Both the position numbers and the translations under genes were made by a program. A DNA stretch of 64,000 bases from Myxacorys californica WJT36-NPBG1 (GTDB lineage: Bacteria; Cyanobacteriota; Cyanobacteriia; Leptolyngbyales; Leptolyngbyaceae): positions 1 through 64,000 of the forward strand of contig JAHHHO010000014.1 in NCBI GenBank assembly GCA_019359315.1. The letters are read 5' to 3'. The notes beneath the pieces were generated by a model that searched no databases, had not been told where the DNA came from, and saw nothing but the letters and a program-made list of their open reading frames with translations. Each line of letters starts with the position of its first letter. Position 1 is the stretch's first letter. This document shows, one piece after another, positions 45,089-54,544 of the stretch.

Positions 45089-45823
45089 CTAGCTGTTTTT
45101 CACCAACACTCCAATCTCACGCTGAATTGGCACAACATCTAGCACATCTAATCCTGCGCAATATTTCAAATCGTCATGGCAGTCGAGTTTAAGCAAGCGC
45201 TTACCGTGACTGGCATAGTGCAAGAGTTCCAATAAATTCTCTTTCCACTGCTGATAGAGAGTCACTGCGCCCACGACTTCATCGTTGCCCGTGATCTCCT
45301 CTAGTGAGCAATCAAGCCTTTCAGCTAGAGTATGCGCGATCGCACCTGCACAGACTGTATCTTCTAACGCAAACGAGCCTTCCCATCCTGCGTTCACAAT
45401 CCATACGGTATCCGGTTGCTGCTTGAGCAAATATTCAACGATCGCCTTGCGGTTAATCAACGCTGCCGCTAAAACGGTTGGCGATGCCTGAATCTTCTGA
45501 AGCGCTCGCGTTCCATTCGTTGTGCTAATGAAAAGACGCTTTTCATTCATTAACTGAGGCGTGCAGTCAAGCGGAGAATTTCCTAAATCGCAGCCTACCA
45601 CCTTGCTGCCACCGCGCTCGCCTGCCCGTAACCGTTTCTCTGGCATCCAGCTTTCGCTTTCATGCATCAGCTTGTCCAGATCGCTAAAGACTTGAACCGC
45701 TTCGGCTCCTACCGCTAATGCCGTTGCGATCGTGCTTGTTGCTCTCAACACATCGATTGCGATCGCGCAATCAGCATAATTTTGGTCAGGAGTGAGTTCA
45801 GGAGTATGAAAAACGCAAAGTTT
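45089..45823 (-). CDS. comB: 2-phosphosulfolactate phosphatase family protein
   Basis: ComB-family hydrolase of 244 residues from the ATG at 45823 ([15 protein letters not shown]). Motifs: [51 protein letters not shown], and [13 protein letters not shown]. In archaea this enzyme dephosphorylates 2-phosphosulfolactate in coenzyme M synthesis; the cyanobacterial role is not established. A longer start at 45850 adds nine non-conserved residues. Confidence 0.88.
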   Translation of the reverse strand, partial: KLCVFHTPELTPDQNYADCAIAIDVLRATSTIATALAVGAEAVQVFSDLDKLMHESESWMPEKRLRAGERGGSKVVGCDLGNSPLDCTPQLMNEKRLFISTTNGTRALQKIQASPTVLAAALINRKAIVEYLLKQQPDTVWIVNAGWEGSFALEDTVCAGAIAHTLAERLDCSLEEITGNDEVVGAVTLYQQWKENLLELLHYASHGKRLLKLDCHDDLKYCAGLDVLDVVPIQREIGVLVKNS

Positions 45824-46020
45824 CATAGTGTCAAAAAGACTGCGGAGCAAAGGTATACGGATTAAGCAGTGATGTAGAAGCCGGAAATTGTCACAGTTTC
45901 AGAATACTGGATACTTCGCGGATCAACGCAACTATTCTTAATCCATAACAATAGAGTAAAAGCAATGCTTGTAACACTCAGAATTGGTTTTTCCTCAAGT
46001 TTGATTCCTAATACTCGAAA

Positions 46021-46040
46021 GGGTAGGCAACCGCCTACCC
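46021..46040 (-). terminator. Terminator hairpin downstream of recA
   Basis: GGGTAGGC pairs with GCCTACCC around a 4-base loop, 70 bases after the recA stop; on the minus strand it is followed by TTT only. Confidence 0.55.
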
Positions 46041-46109
46041 TTGTACTCTTTAAACCATCAACTTAAAGCATCAACGCGCTTTTGCAAGTTTCTGTGAGGC
46101 AAACTGCGC

Positions 46110-47180
46110 TTATTCTTCTAGCTCATCATCGTCGATATCATGCTCATCGACTATGCCAACCGTGTTCGCCGAAACCTCTGCGCCCATTTCTAGCTTCTCG
46201 CGCACCAGTTTCTCAACTTCCACGGCAAACTCAGGCTTTTCTTCCATGTACTTAATGGCATTGTCGCGACCTTGGCTAATATTGTCGCCGTTGTAGCTAT
46301 ACCAAGCCCCCTTGCGAACCACAACGCCCGTTTCTTCTGCCATGTCAATCAGGCAGCCCAAGGTCGAGATACCCTTACCAAAGATGATGTCAAACTCCGC
46401 AATACGGAATGGCGGCGCGACTTTATTCTTCGCGACTTTCACCTTGGCGCGAGTGCCATACTCTTCGTTGCCCTTCTTCAGCGTTTGAATCCGGCGAATG
46501 TCGAGTCGCACCGAGGCGTAATACTTCAGCGCTTGTCCACCCGTGGTCGTCTCAGGGCTACCATAAGTAACGCCAATCTTCTGACGCAACTGGTTGATAA
46601 ATACCACCGTACAGCCAGACTTACCAATGTTTCCGGTAATCTTGCGCAAGGCTTGGCTCATCAGACGCGCTTGCAGACCCATGTGAGAATCGCCCATCTC
46701 ACCTTCAATCTCAGCGCGAGGAACGAGAGCGGCTACCGAGTCGATGACCACGATGTCTACCGCCGTCGATCGCACCAACTGATCAACGATTTCTAACGCA
46801 GCTTCTCCAGTATCCGGCTGAGACACTAACAGATTATCAATGTCTACCCCTAAGTTAGCGGCATACGCCGGGTCAAGGGCATGTTCTGCATCGACATACG
46901 CGGCTACGCCACCAGCTTTCTGAACTTCTGCCACGGCATGAAGCGCGATCGTCGTTTTACCCGAACTTTCAGGACCGTAAACCTCAATCACTCGACCTTT
47001 GGGCAAGCCACCACCAAGTGCTAGATCCAGCGTCAGTGCGCCACTCGAGATCGTTTCCACCTTCATTCGGGTGGCATCGCCCAAGCGCATAATGCTGCCT
47101 TTACCGAAGTTGCGCTCAATTTGAGTCAGCACCATGGTTAGTGCTTTTTGCTTATCAGAACTCTCTGTTTTTGTTGCCAT
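46110..47180 (-). CDS. recA: Recombinase RecA
   Basis: DNA strand-exchange and SOS coprotease protein of 356 residues, the normal length. Walker [10 protein letters not shown] near residue 70, VDAEHALDP near 97, Walker [17 protein letters not shown] near 143, loop L1 [18 protein letters not shown], and loop L2 [20 protein letters not shown] with GQAL. The C-terminus is acidic ([12 protein letters not shown]). The ATG at 47180 gives [14 protein letters not shown]. Divergent from xseA. Confidence 0.98.
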   Translation of the reverse strand: MATKTESSDKQKALTMVLTQIERNFGKGSIMRLGDATRMKVETISSGALTLDLALGGGLPKGRVIEVYGPESSGKTTIALHAVAEVQKAGGVAAYVDAEHALDPAYAANLGVDIDNLLVSQPDTGEAALEIVDQLVRSTAVDIVVIDSVAALVPRAEIEGEMGDSHMGLQARLMSQALRKITGNIGKSGCTVVFINQLRQKIGVTYGSPETTTGGQALKYYASVRLDIRRIQTLKKGNEEYGTRAKVKVAKNKVAPPFRIAEFDIIFGKGISTLGCLIDMAEETGVVVRKGAWYSYNGDNISQGRDNAIKYMEEKPEFAVEVEKLVREKLEMGAEVSANTVGIVDEHDIDDDELEE

Positions 47181-47375
47181 TAGCGCCTCAGAAAATGAAA
47201 GTATGGGGTGGGGGAAAGAATGGTCGAGGTTAGGTATGACTAATATCTAACAACTAAGATGAAGGACGAACAACTCATTCTCAATCTTATGTAGCATGGA
47301 AGCAGCTATTCTACGATTTGCTCAGTAAAGTTGCTCGGTAAGGTGTAAATCTGCTCTTCTTCCAGGGTACACACG

Positions 47376-48629
47376 ATGACCTCTAATTTGCCGTCTTTAC
47401 TGGTGCCAGATACCGCCCTTTCTGTGGCGGGTCTCACGGCATACATCCAACTCCTGCTCGAGGAAGATGATCAGCTGCGCCAAGTTTGGATCACGGGAGA
47501 AGTATCGAGCGCAACGCAATACAAGAGTGGCTTGTTTTTCACGCTGCAAGACCCGGATGCTAAAGCCGCAATTAGTTGTGTGATCTGGAACAGTCAGTTG
47601 CATAAGTTAGCGACGTTACCGGTTCAGGGAGAGCAGTTTATTTTGCTGGGTCGGGTGCATGTACAACCCCATCGTGGTACTTACCAATTGATTGTGTGGC
47701 AAGCCCTGCCCGCAGGAGAAGGGTTAAGAGCATTGCGCTACCGCCAACTGCGGGATCGCTTAGAGGCAGAAGGACTGTTCGACCCAGAGCGAAAGCGTCC
47801 TCTACCGCTTCATCCGCAAACTGTAGCCGTTGTCACCTCACCCCAAGCTGCAGCTTGGGGTGATATCCAACGCACTCTAAAGCGCCGCTATCCAGGATTG
47901 CGTGTCCTGTTCTCTCCGGCACTTGTCCAAGGAGATCAGGCTCCTGCGTCTATTGTGGCTGCGATCGCTCGAGTCGAACGCGATAATAGAGCAGATGTAC
48001 TAATTCTATCACGCGGTGGCGGTGCGAGCGAGGATATGGCCTGTTTTGATCATGAAATTGTGGTACGAGCGGTGGCAAACTGCCCCATTCCGGTGATTGC
48101 GGGGATTGGGCATCAGCGTGACGAGTCGTTGGCGGATTTAGCAGCGGATGTTCATGTCCACACGCCCACTGCTGCTGCTGAACTCGCGGTTCCTTGTCTT
48201 GCAGATTTGCGGGTTGAGCATGGGGAGCGGCTAAACGCGTTAAACCAGGCTGTGAACAGATATCTGAGCAGTGAGCGCGATCGCGTGCAGACAATGCGCG
48301 ATCGCTTCGGTCGATTAAAGCTCGATCGGCTGCTTAAACAAGAGTATCAAGTCGTGTCCTGGCTACAGCAACGGCTGATTCAATCTACTCAACGTCGCTT
48401 TCAATCCGCGCAGCAACATCATCAGATGCTGCAAGAAAAATTGACGACTCTTGATCCTCAAGCCGTCTTGCAGCGAGGCTATGCGGTTGTAAGGCAGGGG
48501 AACGGCGGAATTGTCCGATCAATCAATGATGTAAATCAGAACGAAAATTTAACCATTCAACTTGGTCAAGGGCACATTAAGGTTACAGTCACGGATGTAT
48601 CAGGTGCTTCACCCAAGTTCTCTAAATAG
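47376..48629 (+). CDS. xseA: Exodeoxyribonuclease VII large subunit
   Basis: XseA, the catalytic subunit of a single-strand-specific exonuclease that degrades DNA ends. 417 residues: N-terminal OB fold ([33 protein letters not shown]), then [52 protein letters not shown] with [15 protein letters not shown], followed by a coiled region and a small beta tail. xseB follows 86 bases downstream. Confidence 0.95.
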   Translation: MTSNLPSLLVPDTALSVAGLTAYIQLLLEEDDQLRQVWITGEVSSATQYKSGLFFTLQDPDAKAAISCVIWNSQLHKLATLPVQGEQFILLGRVHVQPHRGTYQLIVWQALPAGEGLRALRYRQLRDRLEAEGLFDPERKRPLPLHPQTVAVVTSPQAAAWGDIQRTLKRRYPGLRVLFSPALVQGDQAPASIVAAIARVERDNRADVLILSRGGGASEDMACFDHEIVVRAVANCPIPVIAGIGHQRDESLADLAADVHVHTPTAAAELAVPCLADLRVEHGERLNALNQAVNRYLSSERDRVQTMRDRFGRLKLDRLLKQEYQVVSWLQQRLIQSTQRRFQSAQQHHQMLQEKLTTLDPQAVLQRGYAVVRQGNGGIVRSINDVNQNENLTIQLGQGHIKVTVTDVSGASPKFSK

Positions 48630-48715
48630 GGACTAACAAAGAAGAGAACGCCCACTTCGCTTGTTTTTGGGGTAACGTATGGCTAAGTCCCAAAACTGCT
48701 GCTAAGGTAACTCGC

Positions 48716-48940
48716 TTGCCATCTTCACCTGATTACGAGCATTGGAATTACGAAAGAACGGTTGCTAGAGTTGAAGAAATTTTGACAAGAATTGAATCTG
48801 GCGAACTAGACCTTGCGGCTGTTTTTGAAGAGTTTTCTGCGGCAGTTGAATACTTACGCCAATGCGAATCTTTTCTAGCAGAACGGCAGAAGCAAGTCGA
48901 TTTGCTAATTGAGACGTTGACCGACGAAGCTGAGTTTTAG
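48716..48940 (+). CDS. xseB: Exodeoxyribonuclease VII small subunit
   Basis: The 74-residue XseB partner: [40 protein letters not shown] and a Glu/Leu-rich end. Its start is unclear. The frame opens with TTG at 48716 and, in the same frame upstream, reads [11 protein letters not shown] without a start codon. An ATG at 48679 (GGGG upstream) in another frame reads MAKSQNCC and stops, so a single-base shift in TCCCAAAA would create [20 protein letters not shown]. Either the TTG is used or a frameshift has altered the start. Confidence 0.85.
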   Translation: MPSSPDYEHWNYERTVARVEEILTRIESGELDLAAVFEEFSAAVEYLRQCESFLAERQKQVDLLIETLTDEAEF

Positions 48941-48956
48941 TAACCAGATTAATTGC

Positions 48957-49298
48957 CTAAATATTACAGACTTCTTCTGTAATGGCCTCGATTGTTAACT
49001 TCAAGTCGGGTAAGTAATTTTCAATAATGTTCCATACCACCTCGAGGTCAATATCTAGATACTGATGTGTTAGTAGATTTCAGAAATCAGCAATTCGCCT
49101 CCAGTTGAGTTCAGGGTGTGCTGCTTTCCACTCATTAGGTAGGCGCTGAGTTGATTTGCACAATGTTTGCAAATTTCTAATAACGGCATCTTGGGTCTTC
49201 AAATTCTTTAGGAATCCAGCTTTTCCTTCTATTAAGTAGCTTTCAATTCTTACAATGCAATCGCGAATGTAGATCAGATAAACTCGCTTATCTTTCAT
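48957..49298 (-). pseudogene. hepT: HepT-like HEPN toxin gene with an in-frame stop
   Basis: Read from ATG at 49298 the frame encodes 72 residues (MKDKRVYLIYIRDCIVRIES, KTQDAVIRNLQTLCKSTQRL, HPELNWRRIADF) then TGA at 49082-49080. Reading past it the same frame continues NLLTHQYLDIDLEVVWNIIE and LPDLKLTIEAIT to TAG at 48959-48957, which is the normal end of DUF86/HepT proteins. The stop replaces the Arg of the RNase motif R-x4-H (R-NLLT-H), most simply by CGA to TGA. The start overlaps the mntA stop by 4 bases. This is a toxin gene inactivated at its catalytic residue. Confidence 0.8.
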
Positions 49299-49582
49299 AA
49301 TGGTTTCGCCTCTTCCAAGACACGATCGCGGATAAAGTAATGCACCGCTCTTGCAGTTACAACATCAACTTTTCGACCTAATAAATCCTCAAGCTCGTGA
49401 ATTAAGCCTGTCGGAAACCAAGGACTTAGTTTTTCGCCCAAATCAATTAAGAAATCAACATCACTCTCTGACGTTGCCTCTCCACTAACTACAGAGCCAA
49501 ACACTCGAACATTTCTGGCACCATGTTTTGCCGCGATCGCTAATATTTCATCCCGCTTCTCTTGCAGATCCTGAAAGTCCAT
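49295..49582 (-). CDS. mntA: MntA-like minimal nucleotidyltransferase antitoxin
   Basis: A 95-residue nucleotidyltransferase-fold protein. The signature is VFGSVVSGEATSESDVDFLI near residue 28, giving the GSx10DxD motif, with LIHELEDLLGRKVDVV following. MntA proteins AMPylate HepT toxins to silence them. The gene overlaps nurA by one base (TAATG) and hepT by four, so the three are probably translated together. Its target here is truncated. Confidence 0.88.
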   Translation of the reverse strand: MDFQDLQEKRDEILAIAAKHGARNVRVFGSVVSGEATSESDVDFLIDLGEKLSPWFPTGLIHELEDLLGRKVDVVTARAVHYFIRDRVLEEAKPL

Positions 49583-50790
49583 TACGCAATGCTGCCTCGC
49601 TTACGAGTTTCTTTATAAGACGTTCCTACATTTTTGAGTCCAGCTCGAATCATTTGTTGTTCTAGCAGTGCGAAGAATCGAGCACGATCGCCGCCTCTTA
49701 CCACCGCTTGATTATGCGCTTCTGCCAAGGCTACCGGATAGCCATAACCCTTTTGAACTTGGGCTAACACAAGACTTAATGCTGAATCTAACATCTCGCG
49801 ATCGCCCGCCACCCAGCCCGGAACCTCGACCCGCGCAATCTCGCTACCCACATGCACATAGCAGAAATGAATCGCATGATCTCCGTAAAACTCTTGAATT
49901 CGTGCCGAACTTTTCCATAAGGGACTGCGCTGTCCAGGCTGTAACAGTCTTCCCCACAACGCTGTGTCTTTTAAGGGATCAAGCACTTGGCATGGGGCAC
50001 GGTTAGAAGACGCTTCGCGACCTGTTTGTCCGGCACAATGAGAGGCGCAATCAGGGGCAAGATAGGCGCAACTCTGAAGCCGCAGGAAATTTAACGCTTC
50101 ACCACTGCGAGACGCACTAATGTATCCAACTAGCGGAACGTCTAGCGATCGCAGCTTATCCCATGCCTCCAAAATCGGCGTCAGGATCTGATCCCGCGCT
50201 TCAGTAGGCAATGGTTCTAGAAACCAGTACAGTAGTGAGCCATCGACGAGCGCGATCGCAGGCGCTAAGCGATCGCGGTCTTCTTCGACTAACGCTTCCG
50301 CCAATTCTGCCAGCACACACGCTTCTTGAGTTGTACGCTTGTATCCCATCCATTCTTCAGTCCTGATGCCCCACTGCCGCGACGCATAGAGATCTTCAGA
50401 ACGATAAAACGCTTCGGGCAAGCTATCCAATAGAGGAAATTTGCTTTGACCGTAATGTAGAACAATGCGCCCAATGTTGATTAGATAGCAGTATGCAATT
50501 TCGTGATGACTTGGCGCAATCTGAGAACCATCCGTAGCAATGACTGTGTGAGCCGATGGAGCTAAGTCAACATCGATCCGGCTATTTAGCGATTCAATCG
50601 GTTCGGCAGCGGTGAATATGAAGCGATCGCGCCACGTTTTTTGCATCTCTACTAGTTCAGATTGCCGCTCAGAAGCTTGTGCCATCAGCAGTTCGGCTCG
50701 TTCAATTCGTTGACGAGTTGCCGTTGCCTCCACCGTTAAGTGCTGGCTAATGCCTTGCATTTGCTGAGCTAGTTTGGTGAGATCCAGCAT
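49582..50790 (-). CDS. nurA: NurA domain DNA repair nuclease
   Basis: A 402-residue NurA-domain protein, a 5' to 3' exo/endonuclease of DNA end processing. The active-site entry is VIATDGSQIAPSHHE near residue 84, with LVDGSLLYWFLEPL near 186 and FCYVHVGSEIARVEVPGWV near 300; these supply the acidic metal ligands. The segment CASHCAGQTGREASSNRAPC near residue 255 looks like an inserted, repeat-like stretch. In archaea NurA works with the HerA helicase, but no herA is next to this gene. First gene of an operon with mntA and hepT. Confidence 0.85.
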   Translation of the reverse strand: MLDLTKLAQQMQGISQHLTVEATATRQRIERAELLMAQASERQSELVEMQKTWRDRFIFTAAEPIESLNSRIDVDLAPSAHTVIATDGSQIAPSHHEIAYCYLINIGRIVLHYGQSKFPLLDSLPEAFYRSEDLYASRQWGIRTEEWMGYKRTTQEACVLAELAEALVEEDRDRLAPAIALVDGSLLYWFLEPLPTEARDQILTPILEAWDKLRSLDVPLVGYISASRSGEALNFLRLQSCAYLAPDCASHCAGQTGREASSNRAPCQVLDPLKDTALWGRLLQPGQRSPLWKSSARIQEFYGDHAIHFCYVHVGSEIARVEVPGWVAGDREMLDSALSLVLAQVQKGYGYPVALAEAHNQAVVRGGDRARFFALLEQQMIRAGLKNVGTSYKETRKRGSIA

Positions 50791-50863
50791 TCGCTTACTA
50801 CCAGTTCCTTTGCACTAGTAGCATAGCGCTTTGCTATTTGTTTAGGAACTAATTACAGCAGGA

Positions 50864-51646
50864 TCATCGCCATACAGAAAAATCCTGACAAAACTGATCC
50901 AGCGAAAGGAGATGAATTCGATTATCTTTGAATGCTGCTTGTCGTTCTTCAGGAGTGTTATACCCCCAATTCGCAAGAAAAAGCTCTACCGTTTCTAGCT
51001 GAGGTTGATGTTGCACAACTTGCAATGTTTTTAATCGATCTTCAATAAACCAAATCACCGAGTCATCGCCATATTTCTCTTGCAACTCTTGCAAAATTTG
51101 ATACTTCGAGCGTTTTGCCTCTTTACCGTAAATTTGAGAATCTGAAAAATTTAATCCTTGCTGTTGCAGTAGCTGTTGGATAAAACGCCCTTCTTTAGTG
51201 CTAATAATGACAGAGTTTGTTGAACGAGCAATGGCTTTTTGAAGTCGCTGAAGTACACCTGGATAAAATCGATGTTCTGCCAACCAGCTATCTAAATCAG
51301 ATGCGATCCACTGATCTCGAATGGTATCTACAATAGCGCTGACTTCCAAAGGTTTCAATTCATGCTCGGCGATGATTTCCGATGCGATCGCGGCCCATCG
51401 CTCTAAGATCTCATCTTCATTCGTTTTCAATATCAATGCCCGCAGCAAAACTGGCATTTCCCAACCACTTTCGACGACAGGGCGCAATCGGTAAAAGCTT
51501 TCATCAAGACCTTGTGGTGGAGCCGTCTGATCGAGTTGCCAAATCTGGCAGTATGCTCTCCACGCCGTTTGAAAATACTCTTTCAACCCATCACAAATCA
51601 CACCATCAAAGTCGAGTGCTAAAAGAGTAGGATTGCTTGCCCGCAT
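50864..51646 (-). CDS. HAD-superfamily hydrolase
   Basis: A 260-residue HAD phosphatase. Motif I is LALDFDGVICDG near residue 10 with the nucleophile Asp; motif II is IISTKEGRF near residue 155; the lysine is in GKEAKRSKYQIL; motif IV is VIWFIEDRLKTL. The helical cap is long (residues 25-120). Substrate unknown. It lies downstream of radA on the same strand, with a hairpin between. Confidence 0.85.
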   Translation of the reverse strand: MRASNPTLLALDFDGVICDGLKEYFQTAWRAYCQIWQLDQTAPPQGLDESFYRLRPVVESGWEMPVLLRALILKTNEDEILERWAAIASEIIAEHELKPLEVSAIVDTIRDQWIASDLDSWLAEHRFYPGVLQRLQKAIARSTNSVIISTKEGRFIQQLLQQQGLNFSDSQIYGKEAKRSKYQILQELQEKYGDDSVIWFIEDRLKTLQVVQHQPQLETVELFLANWGYNTPEERQAAFKDNRIHLLSLDQFCQDFSVWR

Positions 51647-51739
51647 AATTTCTCAGAAATCGTTGTCCTCTCACCCTACCGCATTCCCAATCCTTCAATT
51701 GGATAATCAATTCTTAAAGGCTTTCTCTAGATTAAGTAC

Positions 51740-51770
51740 TAGAGGAGCGATCCGAAGAATCGCTCCTCTA
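51740..51770 (-). terminator. Hairpin downstream of radA
   Basis: TAGAGGAGCGAT pairs perfectly with ATCGCTCCTCTA (12 bp, 7-base loop) three bases after the radA stop. No T-run. Confidence 0.55.
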
Positions 51771-51772
51771 AT

Positions 51773-53248
51773 TCACTCTTCCAAATTTGGCTCTTCTGGC
51801 TCACGGCTACGACTACCCGCCAGAGCCGCCGCCATCGCATCTACGACTCGCGACACCTGGACGACCTCTAGCCCAACGTCTTTATAGCTCGATCCCTTCG
51901 GAACAATTGCCCGCGTGAAGCCAAGTTTAGACGCTTCTTTGAGCCGGAGTTCCATCTGAGAAACGGGGCGAACTTGTCCGCCTAGCCCCACTTCACCAAT
52001 CACAACCGTATGGGGATCGATGATGCGATCGCGGAAACTTGCCGCTACTGCCACCGCCACTCCCAAATCTGCTGCGGGTTCTCCCACGTTTAAACCGCCG
52101 GACGACGCAACATAGGCATCAAGTTTAGACAACGGAATGCCAACCCGCTTCTCCAGCACCGCGAGAATTTGTAGCAGACGGTTGTACTCAATTCCAGTTG
52201 TTGAGCGGCGGGGTGAACTATAGCTTGTCGCACTGACAAGCGCTTGCAGTTCGACGACGATCGGGCGGGTTCCTTCACATGCCACAATGGTGGCGGTTCC
52301 CGAAGACCCTTCTTCCCGGTTGCCTAAAAACAGTTCCGATGGATTGGTGACTTCTTCTAAGCCCTGATCCACCATCTCGAAAACGCCGATCTCGTGCGTC
52401 GCCCCAAACCGATTCTTCACCGATCGCAGCAACCGATGGCTGGCGAAACGATCGCCTTCAAAATACAGAACTGTATCAACGAGGTGTTCGAGGACTTTCG
52501 GACCTGCGATCGCGCCTTCTTTGGTCACGTGTCCCACAATAAACAGCGTAATGTTCTGCTGCTTTGCCACTCGCATCAAAATGGACGTACATTCCCGAAC
52601 CTGTGACACCGATCCCGGCGCTGACGTTAGCGCACTATAGTAAAGCGCTTGAATACTGTCGATAATGGCAACTCTCGGTTTTAGCGACTCCAGTTCTTCC
52701 AGAATCGTATCCAAATCAATTTCCGGCAGAAGGTAAAGATTGGATGGGTCTGCTTCTTGGTCTCCCTTATCTCCCTTAATTCCCAGCCGTTGCGCCCTCA
52801 GCTTCACCTGCTGCCCCGATTCTTCTGCACAAACATAAAGCGTGGGATATCGCGTAGACAACTGATTTGCGGTTTGCAGCAACAGCGTCGATTTGCCAAT
52901 TCCAGGGTCGCCGCCAATCAGCACTAGCGACCCTGGAACAATTCCACCCCCTAACACGCGATCGAGTTCGGTATAGCCCGACGCCAACCGAGCTTCAGTG
53001 TGATCCGAAATTTCCGTAAGTTTTAAGGCAGAAACGGCGTGAGCAGGGCTATTCTTAGTCGAAGTACGCCCGTTGCCACCATTGACGCTGCGAACACGAG
53101 TTGCCGTAGCAGTCTGCGCGGCAGGGCGAGCAACCTGTTCTTCTAGCGAATTCCACGTTCCACAGGAGGGACATCGACCAAAATATTGAGACGATTCCGC
53201 TCCGCATTCATTACAAACAAAGGTCGATCGTACTTTTGGCATTTGCAA
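51773..53248 (-). CDS. radA: DNA repair protein RadA (Sms)
   Basis: A RecA-like branch-migration helicase of 491 residues. N-terminal zinc finger CNECGAESSQYFGRCPSCG near residue 13. Walker A GGDPGIGKSTLLL near residue 113. The RadA-specific motif KNRFGATHEIGVFEM near residue 275. A C-terminal Lon-protease-like domain (GGLNVGEPAADLGVAVAVA, VIGEVGLGGQVRPV). It acts in homologous recombination alongside RecA, whose gene is 4.6 kb away on the same strand. Confidence 0.95.
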   Translation of the reverse strand: MQMPKVRSTFVCNECGAESSQYFGRCPSCGTWNSLEEQVARPAAQTATATRVRSVNGGNGRTSTKNSPAHAVSALKLTEISDHTEARLASGYTELDRVLGGGIVPGSLVLIGGDPGIGKSTLLLQTANQLSTRYPTLYVCAEESGQQVKLRAQRLGIKGDKGDQEADPSNLYLLPEIDLDTILEELESLKPRVAIIDSIQALYYSALTSAPGSVSQVRECTSILMRVAKQQNITLFIVGHVTKEGAIAGPKVLEHLVDTVLYFEGDRFASHRLLRSVKNRFGATHEIGVFEMVDQGLEEVTNPSELFLGNREEGSSGTATIVACEGTRPIVVELQALVSATSYSSPRRSTTGIEYNRLLQILAVLEKRVGIPLSKLDAYVASSGGLNVGEPAADLGVAVAVAASFRDRIIDPHTVVIGEVGLGGQVRPVSQMELRLKEASKLGFTRAIVPKGSSYKDVGLEVVQVSRVVDAMAAALAGSRSREPEEPNLEE

Positions 53249-53406
53249 AAATTAATATTAGGTTGCTCTGCAAATCAGGTAAACATTAAGAAACTCTGAA
53301 GCTCAGCCAGAATAAGGTTTTTACGCCCTCAAAATGAAGAAACGAGTTACTATCTTTAATGATAAAGTACAAAAATTAAGGTTTATAGATTTGACTTCAA
53401 GGAGCG

Positions 53407-54147
53407 TTGCAAAACTTGGAAACTCATAAAGAAAAGATCTTGGTGGTCGATGACGAGGCAAGTATTCGCCGCATTCTCGAAACTCGCCTTTCTATGATTG
53501 GATACGATGTCGTAACGGCAGCAGATGGTGAGGAAGCCCTTGATACGTTTCGTAATGCCGATCCCGATCTAGTCGTTCTCGATGTGATGATGCCAAAGCT
53601 CGATGGCTATGGCGTTTGTCAAGAACTCCGCAAAGAGTCGGATGTGCCGATCATTATGCTGACGGCATTGGGAGATGTTGCCGATCGCATCACGGGGCTA
53701 GAACTTGGCGCAGATGATTACGTGGTCAAACCGTTTTCTCCAAAAGAACTCGAAGCGCGAATCCGCTCGGTTTTGCGCCGGGTGGATAAGACAGGGGTTA
53801 CGGGTATTCCTAGCTCTGGTGTGATTCACATCAACAGCATTCGGATTGATACCAACAAGCGCCAAGTCTACAAAGGGGATGAACGAATTCGTCTGACAGG
53901 TATGGAATTCAGCTTGCTAGAACTCCTCGTCAGCCGGTCTGGAGAACCCTTCTCTCGGTCAGAGATTCTGCAAGAGGTTTGGGGTTACACCCCTGAGCGA
54001 CACGTCGATACTCGTGTAGTAGACGTTCACATTTCTCGTTTGCGTGCCAAGCTTGAAGATGATCCTAGCAACCCAGAACTAATTTTGACAGCTAGAGGAA
54101 CGGGTTATCTATTCCAAAGAATTTTGGAGCCTGGGGAGATCGAATAA
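53407..54147 (+). CDS. rpaB: OmpR-type response regulator RpaB
   Basis: RpaB is the essential cyanobacterial regulator that controls high-light, photosystem I and clock output genes through HLR1 sites. The 246-residue sequence matches the highly conserved family: receiver EKILVVDDEASIRRILETRL, phospho-Asp59 in VVLDVMMPKLDG, MLTALGDVADRITGLELG with ADDYVVKPFSP, and winged helix EFSLLELLVSRSGEPFSR with HVDTRVVDVHISRLRAK. The start is a TTG at 53407 or 53416 (LETHKEK); the first is three bases after AAGGAG, the second about twelve. The histidine kinase partner is not in the window. Confidence 0.95.
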   Translation: MQNLETHKEKILVVDDEASIRRILETRLSMIGYDVVTAADGEEALDTFRNADPDLVVLDVMMPKLDGYGVCQELRKESDVPIIMLTALGDVADRITGLELGADDYVVKPFSPKELEARIRSVLRRVDKTGVTGIPSSGVIHINSIRIDTNKRQVYKGDERIRLTGMEFSLLELLVSRSGEPFSRSEILQEVWGYTPERHVDTRVVDVHISRLRAKLEDDPSNPELILTARGTGYLFQRILEPGEIE

Positions 54148-54187
54148 GGTTGCTGCCAGCTTTGGCGCTCCATGCTTGACTTGAAAT

Positions 54188-54478
54188 CTATAGCTGTTCA
54201 GAGCTTGTAACCGTAATTTGTCTAGGCAAGTAATCGGTTCCAAGCTTTTTTGCACAGAAGCCTATCGAGATGGTTTGGTTAGGCTGCACATTGCGCCCCC
54301 ACGCTGGAGGCGCGACCGTGTAGTGTGAATTTTGTTTCTCATACCAAATTGCACTGACCAAATTACACTGAGAAGATGGCAGACAACGTTGAAGAACTTG
54401 CAAAAAGTGCTGCCGATTGTAAATTACTTGCTCAAACGCGATGGCCAACGAGGCGATCCGAGCGATCGCGATTAGCAA
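54188..54478 (-). pseudogene. Fragment resembling the C-terminal half of a cellulose-binding module (CBM2)
   Basis: The frame contains YTVAPPAWGRNVQPNQTISI followed by GFCAKKLGTDYLPRQITV. This matches the end of family 2 carbohydrate-binding modules: an aromatic strand, a W..N-V-PNQ turn and the GF strand. The first half of the domain and any signal peptide are absent; the N-terminal 40 residues (MLIAIARIASLAIAFEQ) are unrelated. It lies between rpaB and the terminator of the acidic-protein gene. A relic is the best reading; a short expressed peptide is not excluded. Confidence 0.4.
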
Positions 54479-54507
54479 CGATGAGATTAGACCTGATAAA
54501 ACAGAAG

Positions 54508-54533
54508 AAAGGGTAGTGACTGCACTACCCTTT
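54508..54533 (-). terminator. Terminator of the acidic-protein gene
   Basis: AAAGGGTAGTG pairs with CACTACCCTTT around a 4-base loop; on the minus strand CTTTCTTCT follows. It starts 12 bases after the stop of the 202-residue gene. Confidence 0.7.
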
Positions 54534-54544
54534 TTAAGATTGAA

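Noticed and set aside
52320-52350. NPSELFL in RadA as a repeat copy
   Set aside because: NPSELFLGNREE is the native RadA sequence and the DNA does not match the repeat.
54376-54516. Short plus-strand frame opposite the CBM2 relic
   Set aside because: About 46 codons, no ribosome site, runs into the terminator of the opposite gene; no family.
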